Shown here one piece after another: positions 54,627-62,987 of a stretch of 64,000 bases of DNA. Both the position numbers and the translations under genes were made by a program. This DNA comes from Acetobacterium tundrae (GTDB taxonomy: Bacteria > Bacillota > Clostridia > Eubacteriales > Eubacteriaceae): contig NZ_RXYB01000009.1 of the NCBI RefSeq assembly GCF_008086615.1, forward strand, positions 1 through 64,000. The letters run 5' to 3'. The notes under the pieces were generated by a model that was not told the DNA's origin, did not search any database, and saw only the letters and a list, made by a program, of their open reading frames with translations. Positions within the stretch are counted from its first letter, which is position 1, and each line of letters opens with the position of its first letter.

Positions 54627-55499
54627 ATGGAGATAAGAGAGATGTTGGATAGCGGTCGGCAGGCTCTTAATCAGGCCGGAATTGTAAATCCTGGTTTGGA
54701 AGCAGAAATAATTTTAAGCGGTGTTTTAAACTGCGACCGCGTTTATTTTTATGCACACCCTCATGAAACGGTAGACTCAATTAAAAAAGAAGCTTATTTT
54801 AAAGCCATAAAAAGACGGTGTCAAGATGAGCCGGTTGCCTATATATTAGGGAAAAAAGAATTTATGGGAATGGGTTTTTTAGTCAATCAGGATGTTTTAA
54901 TTCCCCGACCAGATACCGAACCGATGGTGGAATATCTCATCAAACGTTTGAATTCTGATTATCCGGATGGCGCAAAAATTCTGGATCTATGCACCGGCAG
55001 CGGTGCCATTGGCATTTCGCTTAAAAAAAATATTCCTCAGGGAATGGTCGCCCTCAGTGATTTTTCAAAGAGAGCGCTTTCGGTTGCAAAGGCTAACGCG
55101 GACCACCTGGTGGAAGGCAACCTTATTTTATATGAAGGAGACCTGTTTAAGGCGATTCCTGAAGGTGAGAAATTTGATCTGATTGTATCGAATCCACCGT
55201 ACATAAAAAGGACCGATATGAATGATCTGGCTCCTGATATTTTACAATATGAGCCTCATATGGCTTTGGACGGCGGCATCTCAGGCTTAGATTTTTACGA
55301 GCGTATTATCGAAGCGGCCGGTCAGTATTTGAGACGGCCGGGACTACTGGCACTGGAAATTGGGGATGAACAAATGGAACCAGTTTTTAATTTGTTAACC
55401 CGGCATGGTTATGTTCAAATAGAGAAGATCCTTGATCTTAGCGGTCATGTACGAAGTTTAATCGGAAAAAAGACAGAAAATAATGATAAAAGACAATAA
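54627..55499 (+). CDS. prmC: Release factor glutamine methyltransferase
   Basis: 290 aa. N-terminal helical domain (REMLDSGRQALNQAGIVNPG), ILGKKEFMGMGFLVNQDVLIPRPDTEP, SAM motif LDLCTGSGAIGISL, and the glutamine-binding NPPY in VSNPPYIKR. It methylates the GGQ glutamine of release factors RF1 and RF2. In many Firmicutes prmC follows rpmE and sits next to prfA; here prfA is absent and efp follows instead. Confidence 0.95.
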   Translation: MEIREMLDSGRQALNQAGIVNPGLEAEIILSGVLNCDRVYFYAHPHETVDSIKKEAYFKAIKRRCQDEPVAYILGKKEFMGMGFLVNQDVLIPRPDTEPMVEYLIKRLNSDYPDGAKILDLCTGSGAIGISLKKNIPQGMVALSDFSKRALSVAKANADHLVEGNLILYEGDLFKAIPEGEKFDLIVSNPPYIKRTDMNDLAPDILQYEPHMALDGGISGLDFYERIIEAAGQYLRRPGLLALEIGDEQMEPVFNLLTRHGYVQIEKILDLSGHVRSLIGKKTENNDKRQ

Positions 55500-55607
55500 T
55501 AACAGGGCAATATTCATAAATAGAGATGACGTCTTTAGAAAATTGTGATAAAATAAAAAAGCATAATATGAAAAAAATAATTAACAGACGCATAGCGGAG
55601 GTAAGAT

Positions 55608-56165
55608 ATGGTATCGGCAGGTGATTTTAAAAAAGGTGTTACGTTTGAAATGGATGGAAACACGTTTACTATTATTGAGTTCCAACACGTAAAACCCGGA
55701 AAAGGCGCAGCTTTTGTTCGAACAAAGATTCGCAATGTTATTTCTGGAGCAGTGGTTGAAAAAACATTTAACCCAACGGAAAAATATCCGAAGGCTCAGG
55801 TTGAAACAAGAGAAATGCAGTATCTATATGAAGACGGCGGCTTGTATTATTTCATGGATGGAGAAACTTATGAACAGATTCCATTGAATTTTGCCCAGGT
55901 TGAAGACGCCTTGAAGTATTTAAAAGAAAATGATAATGCTACCGTTCGTTCGCTTAAAGGCATTGCTTTTTCGGTTGAACCACCAAACTTTGTAGAATTA
56001 AAAATTGAAAAAACAGATCCCGGCTTCAAAGGTGATACAGCAACCGGTGGAAATAAACCGGCAACGGTTGAAACCGGAGCAGTTATTATGGTTCCCCTTT
56101 TCGTAGAACAGGGTGATGTTATTCGAATTGATACCCGAACGGGTGATTATATGGAAAGGGTATAA
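55608..56165 (+). CDS. efp: Elongation factor P
   Basis: 185 aa, three beta-barrel domains. It begins [20 protein letters not shown]; the loop with the modifiable residue is [10 protein letters not shown], with Lys at the usual position 32-34; domain III ends [16 protein letters not shown] rescues ribosomes stalled at polyproline. No epmA/epmB-type modification gene is adjacent. GGAGG lies upstream of ATG at 55608, and the next ORF starts 2 bp after the stop. Confidence 0.97.
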   Translation: MVSAGDFKKGVTFEMDGNTFTIIEFQHVKPGKGAAFVRTKIRNVISGAVVEKTFNPTEKYPKAQVETREMQYLYEDGGLYYFMDGETYEQIPLNFAQVEDALKYLKENDNATVRSLKGIAFSVEPPNFVELKIEKTDPGFKGDTATGGNKPATVETGAVIMVPLFVEQGDVIRIDTRTGDYMERV

Positions 56166-56167
56166 AA

Positions 56168-56608
56168 ATGAAATATATTAATGAAAAAGTCGCTTACACC
56201 AAAGGCTTGGTGGATGGTTTAGAATTGGATCAAACCTCAAATGAGGGAAAAGTTCTGGTCCAAGTCCTGGATATTCTTGAAGACATCGTCGATGCTTTAG
56301 ACGGTATCACCGAAGCTCAGGAAGAACTGGAAGAATATGTTGAAATGGTTGATGATGATTTGTCCGATTTAGAAGATTTCGTTCTTGATGAAGACGGCAT
56401 TTTTGATGATGACGATGAGGACTATGAGTTTGATGATGAGGATTACTACGAAGTAATTTGTCCAGAATGCGGGAATGTTTATATCACGGAGTTTGAAGCG
56501 TTTGAAAGCAACTCAGTTGTCTGTCCGGATTGCGGAGCTCCATTTGTACTTGATGAAGAAGTCAACTGCTGTGGTGAAGATGGTTGTGATTGTCACCAGG
56601 AAGTTTAA
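56168..56608 (+). CDS. CD1247-type acidic zinc-ribbon protein
   Basis: 146 aa. The N-terminal segment MKYINEKVAYTKGLVDGLEL is the small conserved domain of the clostridial CD1247 family. A strongly acidic coiled-coil-like centre (about 45-95, with a run of Asp and Glu) is followed by a zinc-ribbon (CPECGN...CPDCGA) and a Cys/His tail CCGEDGCDCH. Function unknown; such proteins are conserved in Clostridia near efp and Asp23-type genes. Two bp after efp, so co-transcribed. Confidence 0.88.
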   Translation: MKYINEKVAYTKGLVDGLELDQTSNEGKVLVQVLDILEDIVDALDGITEAQEELEEYVEMVDDDLSDLEDFVLDEDGIFDDDDEDYEFDDEDYYEVICPECGNVYITEFEAFESNSVVCPDCGAPFVLDEEVNCCGEDGCDCHQEV

Positions 56609-56626
56609 TGAGTTTAGGTAGAGAAG

Positions 56627-56971
56627 ATGAAAAAGGAAATGATAAATATGCAGTCCCCCGATATTAACGACGAAATGATTTGTTCGATTGTCAGCCTTGC
56701 AGCTACCGGCGTTAATGGAGTGGAACGTATTTCATTGAAAATTACTGATGAAATCATGGATAAATTATCTCTAACTACCACTATTAAAGGAGTCAAAATT
56801 GGCCGTGAACCTGAAGGGTTGACGCTTTGGGTTTATTTGATTACCGAACCGGGCGTTGATATTGTAAAAGTTTCAAACGAGGTTCAGAATAAAATCAAAG
56901 GTGCGGTTGAATCAATGGCAGATTTACAGGTAGTTGCGGTTAATGTAAGAATTGAAGGTTCTGGTATTTAG
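56627..56971 (+). CDS. Asp23/Gls24 family protein
   Basis: 114 aa from ATG at 56627; an alternative ATG at 56648 has AAAAAGGAAA upstream. The Asp23 core shows ICSIVSLAATGVNGVERISL and VKVSNEVQNKIKGAVESMA ending VVAVNVRIEG. This YqhY-type paralogue is commonly encoded between efp (or accBC) and nusB; it is linked to envelope or lipid homeostasis in Bacillus. A long hairpin element overlaps its stop codon. Confidence 0.92.
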   Translation: MKKEMINMQSPDINDEMICSIVSLAATGVNGVERISLKITDEIMDKLSLTTTIKGVKIGREPEGLTLWVYLITEPGVDIVKVSNEVQNKIKGAVESMADLQVVAVNVRIEGSGI

Positions 56972-57120
56972 GAGCTGTTCCAAGACTCAAGATTGTCCGT
57001 TCTTGATGTTATCCCTGTTATGAATGAGAGGAGTGAACACGACTTATGTGTTCGCCTCAAGGCGTCTCAACGGATATTCAGCAAGGCCGGACAATCGATC
57101 AGAGTTTTGCAATGGCTCCT
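56970..57120 (+). repeat. Long hairpin element, copy C (after the Asp23 gene)
   Basis: A 151-nt imperfect inverted repeat overlapping the stop codon of the Asp23 gene. Outer arms are AGGAGC...CAAGACTC and GAGTTTTG...GCTCCT; inner arms are ATTGTCCG and CGGACAAT; the apical stem is GAACAC / GTGTTC. Shares GTTCGCC-N5-GC and CAAC-N-GAT with copies A and B, but the arms differ, so it is the most diverged member. The nusB start follows 47 bp later. Confidence 0.55.
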
Positions 57121-57166
57121 TTATTAAGTTGTCAGACATTCAAATTAACCCCAAGAAGGAGAACAC

Positions 57167-57583
57167 ATGAGTCGAAAAAAAGAAAGGGAATATGCTTTAA
57201 AAGGTATATTTCAACTAGACTTTCACACAGAACCAGGAGATTTTTCTGATAGTATTGCCTATTTTATAGAAGATAATGCCCTGGATCTTGATTATGGAAA
57301 AACTTTAATCGATGCAACTGAATCTCATCTTGCTGAGATTGATGAGATTTTAGATGAATATTTAAAAAGTACATGGAAAATTGACCGAATTCCGAAGGTT
57401 GAAAAATCAATCTTACGGATGGCGATTTGCGAATTGCTCTTTATGGAAGAAAAAGTTCCCTTTGAAGTAGTCATTAACGAGGCGATTGAACTTACTAAAA
57501 AATTTGGGGATGAGGACGGAAAAAACTACGTCAATGGTATTTTGAATAAAATTGTTAAGGATAGACAACATGTGTGCTCTTAG
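57167..57583 (+). CDS. nusB: Transcription antitermination factor NusB
   Basis: 138 aa, all-helical. It begins REYALKGIFQLDFH and ends with VEKSILRMAICELLFMEEKV and PFEVVINEAIELTKKFGDEDGKNYVNGILNKI, the strongest family block. With NusE/S10 it binds boxA in rRNA leaders. AGAAGGAGA precedes ATG. Its last 14 bases overlap the TsaD-like gene. Confidence 0.96.
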   Translation: MSRKKEREYALKGIFQLDFHTEPGDFSDSIAYFIEDNALDLDYGKTLIDATESHLAEIDEILDEYLKSTWKIDRIPKVEKSILRMAICELLFMEEKVPFEVVINEAIELTKKFGDEDGKNYVNGILNKIVKDRQHVCS

Positions 57584-58553
57584 TCTTGGCATTGATACCA
57601 GTAACTATACTACTTCGGTTGCCTTAGTTGATGAAAAAGAAAACATTATTTATAAAAAGGGCATCCTATTGGAAGTGAAGTCAGGAGAAAGAGGACTTCG
57701 TCAATCGGATGCTCTTTTTCAGCATGTAAATAATTTGCCGATTTTACTTCAAGAGCTGGCAAGGGGAAGAGAAATAGAAGTCATCTGTTTCTCACAACAG
57801 CCTCGACCTTTACCGGATTCTTATATGCCTGTTTTCAGAGCCGGCGAATCCCTGGCAAAATCGTTAGCCGCGGTTCTAAACGTGAAGCTGTTAGGAGTAA
57901 GCCATCAGGAAGACCATATTCGTGCAGCACTCTACGGAAGCGGTTCACCGATACTGGAAGATTCATTTTGTGCGGTTCATTTTTCCGGCGGGACATCGGA
58001 ACTTCTTTTAGTGAACAAAGAAAAAATTGGTTATCGTTGCGAGATCATCGCCAAAACGCTGGACTTAAATGCCGGGCAATTAGTCGATCGCATTGGCGTG
58101 CTCATGGGGTGTGATTTTCCCGCCGGCAGGGCGGTTGAAAAACTTGCGGAAAAGGCGATGCTTCAAAAGCAGGAAAATGATTGCATCATTTCAGCTTCCA
58201 TGGCGGGTTCGGATTTTCATTTTTCAGGACAGCAAAACCAGGCCGAAAACTATTTAAAAAGCGGTGCTGACAAAAGTGTTGTCGCTTATCATTTGCTGAA
58301 AGCCATTGCCAAAACCCTATCAAAATCGATTGTGCAGCTGCAAAAAAAACATGCCTTTCATTCGGTTTTGTTTTCCGGCGGAGTGATGTCCAACCAGATT
58401 ATAAAAACATGTATCATAAAAGAATTGGCGCAATCCGGAATTCGGCTGTATTTTTCACCCGGGGAGTACGCAAGAGACAATGCGATAGGAAATGCCTTAA
58501 TGGGCATGGATTATTTTAAAACATCGGGGGGTGAAATCCGTGACAAGTGCTAG
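57570..58553 (+). CDS. TsaD/Kae1-like paralogue
   Basis: 327 aa from ATG at 57570 (AAGGAT upstream). ASKHA-fold: SLGIDTSNYTTSVALVD at the N-terminus and VSHQEDHIRAALYG where true TsaD has HxxGH (the metal-binding His pair is only partly kept: H-Q-E-D-H). Then CAVHFSGGTSELLLV and VLFSGGVMSN. It is shorter and more diverged than authentic TsaD, and such paralogues sit between nusB and xseA in many Clostridia. tRNA t6A synthesis is therefore not assured; the activity is unknown. Confidence 0.85.
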   Translation: MCALSLGIDTSNYTTSVALVDEKENIIYKKGILLEVKSGERGLRQSDALFQHVNNLPILLQELARGREIEVICFSQQPRPLPDSYMPVFRAGESLAKSLAAVLNVKLLGVSHQEDHIRAALYGSGSPILEDSFCAVHFSGGTSELLLVNKEKIGYRCEIIAKTLDLNAGQLVDRIGVLMGCDFPAGRAVEKLAEKAMLQKQENDCIISASMAGSDFHFSGQQNQAENYLKSGADKSVVAYHLLKAIAKTLSKSIVQLQKKHAFHSVLFSGGVMSNQIIKTCIIKELAQSGIRLYFSPGEYARDNAIGNALMGMDYFKTSGGEIRDKC

Positions 58554-59748
58554 AATACTCAGTGTTTCTGAAGTGAATCAATATCTTAAAACTTTATTGG
58601 AAACGAACAGTCTCTTGAAAAATCTCACGATTCAGGGAGAGCTTTCCAATGTCAAACGGGCGGCTTCCGGTCATCTGTATTTTTCGCTAAAAGATGCAAC
58701 CAGTAAAATCGATTGCGTGATGTTTAAAAATGCGGCAATGGTGCTGAAATTTATTCCCAAGGAAGGGCAGCAGGTAACACTGCGGGGAAGCCTGGGGGTC
58801 TATCTGCCCAGCGGACAATATCAGATTACGGTAAGATCAATGGAGCCTCAGGGGGTAGGCGATCTTTTTCAGGCATACCTGGCCCTAAAGAGCGAACTGG
58901 AAGTCCAGGGATATTTTGATCAGGAGCGAAAAAAGAAACTTCCGGAAATCATCAGCCGCGTCGGGATTGTCACATCACCAACCGGCGCGGCGATTAAGGA
59001 CATGATCGCGATCATAAAAAGGCGGAATCCGCTGATCGATATTGTCATCTATCCGAGTCTTGTTCAAGGCGACGAAGCCCCTAAAAACATCATTCAGGGC
59101 ATTCGAACGTTTAATGAGCGGCAATCTGTGGATGTGATCGTCATCGGTCGGGGCGGTGGATCGATTGAAGACCTCTGGGCTTTTAATGATAAGAATCTGG
59201 CCAGGGCGATTTTAGAATCCGAGCTGCCGGTTATATCCGCAGTTGGTCATGAAATAGATTATACCATTTCAGATTTTGTTTCCGATCTTCGGGCCCCCAC
59301 TCCTTCTGGGGCAGCTGAACTGGTGGCGGAGGAAACGATGAGCATGACCCGGGCCCTGGTACAGCTTAAAAGGCGATTAATTCAGTCGCTGGAAACTAAA
59401 ATAGTGTCAAACCGGGAGCAGCTGGGGCGCATGAAAAAAGAGTTCTTGCGTTTTCATCCCCGGGAACGAATTGGGGATATGCGGCTGCATTTAGATGTTA
59501 TCCAGGAACGGATGTTACGTTCAGTGAAAGGTCGTTTAAAAAATGACCGGCTCCAAATAAAAAACATTGAAATGCGTCTGGGCTTGATGAATCCGATGAA
59601 TGTACTAAAAAAGGGTTATGTCCGGGTCACTGATAACCAGGGGTTATCGATTGGTTCAGTCGCTGGATTGAAGGTGGATCAACGCATCAAGCTGCATTTT
59701 ATAGATGGCGAAGTGGATGCAGAGATTCGATCGATTAAGGAGAATTAA
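58540..59748 (+). CDS. xseA: Exodeoxyribonuclease VII large subunit
   Basis: 402 aa from GTG at 58540; GGGGGGTGA lies six bases upstream, making this better than the in-frame GTG at 58531. N-terminal OB fold (LTIQGELSNVKRAASGHLYF) and catalytic domain with VGIVTSPTGAAIKDM, VIGRGGGSIEDLWAFND and AVGHEIDYTISDFVSDLRAPTPS. With XseB it degrades single-stranded DNA into oligonucleotides. It overlaps the previous gene and is 2 bp from xseB. Confidence 0.97.
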   Translation: MTSARILSVSEVNQYLKTLLETNSLLKNLTIQGELSNVKRAASGHLYFSLKDATSKIDCVMFKNAAMVLKFIPKEGQQVTLRGSLGVYLPSGQYQITVRSMEPQGVGDLFQAYLALKSELEVQGYFDQERKKKLPEIISRVGIVTSPTGAAIKDMIAIIKRRNPLIDIVIYPSLVQGDEAPKNIIQGIRTFNERQSVDVIVIGRGGGSIEDLWAFNDKNLARAILESELPVISAVGHEIDYTISDFVSDLRAPTPSGAAELVAEETMSMTRALVQLKRRLIQSLETKIVSNREQLGRMKKEFLRFHPRERIGDMRLHLDVIQERMLRSVKGRLKNDRLQIKNIEMRLGLMNPMNVLKKGYVRVTDNQGLSIGSVAGLKVDQRIKLHFIDGEVDAEIRSIKEN

Positions 59749-59750
59749 TA

Positions 59751-59966
59751 ATGGCGGTAAAAAAACTAAAAAGCAAAATAAGTCGTTTGGAAACCATTGC
59801 TGAATTGCTTGAGGATGATAATCAGGAGATTGAAGCATCGATGAAACTTTTTGAAGAAGGCATGAAGCTGATCAAAGAATGCAATGGCGATTTGGATACG
59901 TTGGAAGGGAAAATCACCATCATGATTGATGGGGAAGAAAAGGATTTTGAAGGGAGCGCCGAGTAG
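59751..59966 (+). CDS. xseB: Exodeoxyribonuclease VII small subunit
   Basis: 71 aa. SKISRLETIAELLEDDNQEI and EASMKLFEEGMKLIKECNGDL match the two-helix XseB fold, several copies of which bind XseA. Starts 2 bp after xseA, and its stop TAG overlaps the GTG start of ispA, so translation is coupled across xseA-xseB-ispA. Confidence 0.95.
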   Translation: MAVKKLKSKISRLETIAELLEDDNQEIEASMKLFEEGMKLIKECNGDLDTLEGKITIMIDGEEKDFEGSAE

Positions 59967-60862
59967 TGAATGATTTTAAAGCTGACTTTAAGGCCAAAAG
60001 CCTTGAAATCAATCGACATCTGGAAAAAGCGTTTCAGCAAAGTATCGATGCTCCGGAAGTAATCATCGAAGCGATGAAGTACAGTCTTTTCGCTGGTGGG
60101 AAACGGCTGCGTCCGATTTTAATGATTGAAACCTGCCGGGCGTTAGAAGGCGATGTGAATGTCATTATGCCATTGGCGTTAGGGATGGAAATGCTTCACA
60201 CCTATTCTTTGATTCATGATGATTTACCAGCGATGGATAATGACGATCTGAGACGGGGAAAGCCGACCAATCACAAGATGTTTGGGGAAGCGACGGCTAT
60301 TTTAGCCGGCGACGGGTTGCTGAATTTTGGAGTAGAAACGATGCTGCAGGGCACCAAAGGGTTAGCGGGTGAAATGCTGATCAATTATATTGGCGCTATG
60401 AAAATCATCATGAGCGCTTCGGGAATCAATGGGATGATTGGCGGTCAAGTGGCTGATATGCTAAGTGAAGAAAGGGTGATCAGTCTGGAGGAAATGGATT
60501 ATATTCATTTGCATAAAACCTCGGCATTGCTAGAAGCCTGTGTCCAAAGCGGCGGTATTATTGCCAGGGCGGAGCCGGCAACCCAGGGGCGATTAATCAG
60601 TTACAGTCAACGAATTGGTCTGGCCTTTCAAATTGTGGATGATATCCTGGATATCGAAGGCAATGAAGAAGAGTTGGGAAAACCGGTTGGCAGTGATGAA
60701 AAAAATCACAAATCGACATTTGTATCTTTATACGGCATGGAAGCTTCTAAATTAAAGGTTGATGAACTTGAGCAAGAAGCTGTAGAGATGCTTAAACCGA
60801 TTGGCGTCAATACGAATTTTCTTGAAAAATTAGCGCGCTATATTTGTCATCGGCAAAAATAG
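59966..60862 (+). CDS. ispA: Farnesyl/geranyl diphosphate synthase
   Basis: 298 aa from GTG at 59966 overlapping xseB. Trans-prenyltransferase: first Asp-rich motif IHDDLPAMDNDDLRRG, second FQIVDDILDIEG, plus AGGKRLRPIL and EMLHTYSLIHDD. It condenses IPP with DMAPP and GPP; product length cannot be fixed, though short-chain (C15) is usual for this operon. The 3' end contains the promoter of the OLE RNA. dxs, often the next gene, is absent here. Confidence 0.96.
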   Translation: MNDFKADFKAKSLEINRHLEKAFQQSIDAPEVIIEAMKYSLFAGGKRLRPILMIETCRALEGDVNVIMPLALGMEMLHTYSLIHDDLPAMDNDDLRRGKPTNHKMFGEATAILAGDGLLNFGVETMLQGTKGLAGEMLINYIGAMKIIMSASGINGMIGGQVADMLSEERVISLEEMDYIHLHKTSALLEACVQSGGIIARAEPATQGRLISYSQRIGLAFQIVDDILDIEGNEEELGKPVGSDEKNHKSTFVSLYGMEASKLKVDELEQEAVEMLKPIGVNTNFLEKLARYICHRQK

Positions 60863-60873
60863 TGTGTTATAAT
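60844..60873 (+). promoter_or_regulatory. Promoter of the OLE RNA gene
   Basis: TTGTCA (60844-60849, inside the end of ispA), 18 bp, TATAAT (60868-60873). Predicted start near 60880 coincides with the first base of the closing stem of the RNA. Confidence 0.8.
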
Positions 60874-60880
60874 TAAAGTT

Positions 60881-61442
60881 CAGGTGGCGCAGTATTCTAG
60901 TCGGCACTGTCAATCTTCAGGGCGGGCCTAAAAATCCGTCGAAGGGCATATCGATGAAGTCCCTTGTTTTTGCCTTTGACGCCCAGTTGAGGGCTGATTC
61001 AGGGGGTTAAGGAGGATGGGGCGATCTGCAATGGCATGCGGGCGTTGACCCTGCCTCCGTGGAGACCTGTTAATTTAGGAGTAACCTGTGAATGTGTTGA
61101 ATTTTTCGATACTGAAGCAGCGTAGCCTGCCTTGAGTGGATTAGGTGGATGGATGGACAGTTTCATAAGCTTTAGGGCCCTAAGTTTTGAGATATTGCTG
61201 CCCGAAACCTAATCTGCAAAAGAGGCTAAGGATTGATGTGTGTTGTTGAGGAAAACTCCTAGGCTGCTCGTCAGAGGTATTATTAGGATTATGGTGCACA
61301 CTCAGTGGTAATTCAGTCCTGTAGTTGGCGACACTGCAGAGTGTACATAAAGGGAAACCGCTGAAACGGCGACGTTTCAGCCGTACATTGGGAAATCCTG
61401 CTGGACCTAAGTCGCAAAGTTTACTAATAATACTGCCACCTG
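60881..61442 (+). ncRNA. ole: OLE RNA (ornate, large, extremophilic)
   Basis: About 562 nt without an open reading frame of note. The ends pair as CAGGTGGCGCAGTATT (60881 onward) and AATACTGCCACCTG (ending 61442). The interior is rich in short inverted repeats (for example GCTGAAACGGCGACGTTTCAGC). Size, location between ispA and tlyA-type genes, and an oapA gene directly downstream are the defining context of OLE RNA, a membrane-associated ribonucleoprotein of Firmicutes tied to stress tolerance (cold, ethanol, Mg). Assigned on context, size and closing stem; no covariance model was run. Confidence 0.9.
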
Positions 61443-61457
61443 AATAAGTAATTATTT

Positions 61458-61490
61458 AAGGAATTATGATGTTTCATAGTTCCTTTTATT
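61458..61490 (+). terminator. Terminator of the OLE RNA gene
   Basis: AAGGAATTATGA / TCATAGTTCCTT (one G-T pair) followed by TTATT, 15 bp after the closing stem of the RNA. With the upstream promoter it defines an independent OLE transcription unit. Confidence 0.82.
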
Positions 61491-61532
61491 GTATAATGAT
61501 GTATAAATAGTCATCATGTCAGGGAGCAATTT

Positions 61533-62105
61533 ATGAAAAAAAAGATATCAAAAAAAGAACTAAAAGAGAAACGTCACCGTCAATGGGTGCTGATTATTAC
61601 CCTTTCGACATTTTTCCTGACCATGCTTTTCAGTTACATTTCAGATTTTTTGCTTTCCAATACGCCTATTTTTGTTGCTTTTATAATTTTATTCTTAATT
61701 GTTTTATTGGGAATCCTTGCGGATATTATTGGCGTTGCAGTGACTGCTGTGAGTCTGGAGCCTTTTAATGCCATGGCATCAAAAAGAATAAAGGGCGCAA
61801 AAACTTCAGTTGATTTGGTTAAAAATGCTTCGCGGGTCTCTAATTTATGTAACGACGTTATCGGGGATATTTGCGGGATTGTCAGTGGCGCGACGACCAT
61901 TACCATTGTGATCCAACTGGGAACCCACTACCCATTGTTAAACGTGGCGGTGATGACTTTAATCCTCAGCAGCGTGGTTGCCTGCATAACCGTTGGCGGA
62001 AAAGCTTTAGGAAAAGATCTGGCCATGAAAAATGGAACAACAATCATACATGGAATATCGAGTCTGATTGCCAGTTTTAAAATAACCTTTAGAGGGAAAG
62101 AATAA
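61533..62105 (+). CDS. oapA: OLE-associated membrane protein OapA
   Basis: 190 aa with about four membrane segments: 17-36, 46-72, 112-131 and 136-157. Between the second and third lies the conserved cytoplasmic block EPFNAMASKRIKGAKTSVDL followed by KNASRVSNLCNDVIGDICGI (about 76-115). Basic N-terminus (KKKISKKELKEKRHR). OapA binds OLE RNA and holds it at the membrane. The gene starts 43 bp after the OLE terminator and has TATAAT at 61492-61497. The protein length and topology match known OapA. Confidence 0.9.
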   Translation: MKKKISKKELKEKRHRQWVLIITLSTFFLTMLFSYISDFLLSNTPIFVAFIILFLIVLLGILADIIGVAVTAVSLEPFNAMASKRIKGAKTSVDLVKNASRVSNLCNDVIGDICGIVSGATTITIVIQLGTHYPLLNVAVMTLILSSVVACITVGGKALGKDLAMKNGTTIIHGISSLIASFKITFRGKE

Positions 62106-62149
62106 GAATAAATATAAAAAAATATGAGATATTATGAAAAGAGGAAAAT

Positions 62150-62974
62150 TTGAAAGAACGTTTAGATAAATTATTAGTGAGCCAGGAACTGTTTGAAACT
62201 CGGGAGCGGGCAAAGAAAGCGATTATGGCAGGGCTTGTACAGGTAGACGGAGAAATTAAGGATAAAGCCGGTGATCTTGTTGATACTGCGGCAACGATCC
62301 TTATTAAAGGCGGCGATATGCCCTATGTCAGCCGCGGCGGATTGAAACTGGAAAAGGGATTGGCTGTTTTTGGTATGACCGTGACGGAAAAAACATTGAT
62401 CGATATCGGGTCTTCTACCGGCGGTTTTACCGATTGTCTGCTTCAAAATGGGGCAAAGAAGGTTTATTCAGTCGACGTTGGCTATGGTCAGTTAGACTGG
62501 CGCTTGAGAAATGATCCCCGGGTGGTTTCGATGGAGCGAACAAATTTTAGATACCTTACAACTGAAACAATCTCAGAAATGGTGGATGGCACCGTAATGG
62601 ATGTATCGTTTATTTCAATTACCAAGCTGATTCCCGCCATCAAAACATTTATGAAACCTGGCGCCCAGGGAATTTGGCTGATTAAACCGCAGTTTGAGGC
62701 TGGTCGTAATCGGGTGGGGAATGGTGTTATCAGAGATAAAAAAATTCATTCAGAGATCCTGCTTGAAGTATTGAGTTCGATTGAAAATCAGGGCTTTACG
62801 GTAAAAGGACTCGATTTTTCACCAATTCAGGGACCGAAAGGAAATATTGAATTCCTTGTCTATGTGGAAAACACGGAACCGGATGAAGGGGGAAACTGGA
62901 GTCAGACAGTTGAACTGATTGTTGCAGCTGCTCATGAAAGTTGCAAAAAAAAGAAGAAACCGATTGATGAATAG
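62150..62974 (+). CDS. tlyA: TlyA-family rRNA 2'-O-methyltransferase
   Basis: 274 aa from TTG at 62150 (AGAGGAAAAT upstream). N-terminal S4 RNA-binding domain (LDKLLVSQELFETRERAKKA) and FtsJ/RrmJ-type methyltransferase with DIGSSTGGFTDCLLQNGA and VDVGYGQLDWRL. Family members methylate 16S and 23S rRNA (capreomycin susceptibility in mycobacteria) and were once called hemolysins. In the usual operon it follows dxs and precedes nadK-argR-recN. Confidence 0.93.
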   Translation: MKERLDKLLVSQELFETRERAKKAIMAGLVQVDGEIKDKAGDLVDTAATILIKGGDMPYVSRGGLKLEKGLAVFGMTVTEKTLIDIGSSTGGFTDCLLQNGAKKVYSVDVGYGQLDWRLRNDPRVVSMERTNFRYLTTETISEMVDGTVMDVSFISITKLIPAIKTFMKPGAQGIWLIKPQFEAGRNRVGNGVIRDKKIHSEILLEVLSSIENQGFTVKGLDFSPIQGPKGNIEFLVYVENTEPDEGGNWSQTVELIVAAAHESCKKKKKPIDE

Positions 62975-62987
62975 GAAGTGATGATTG

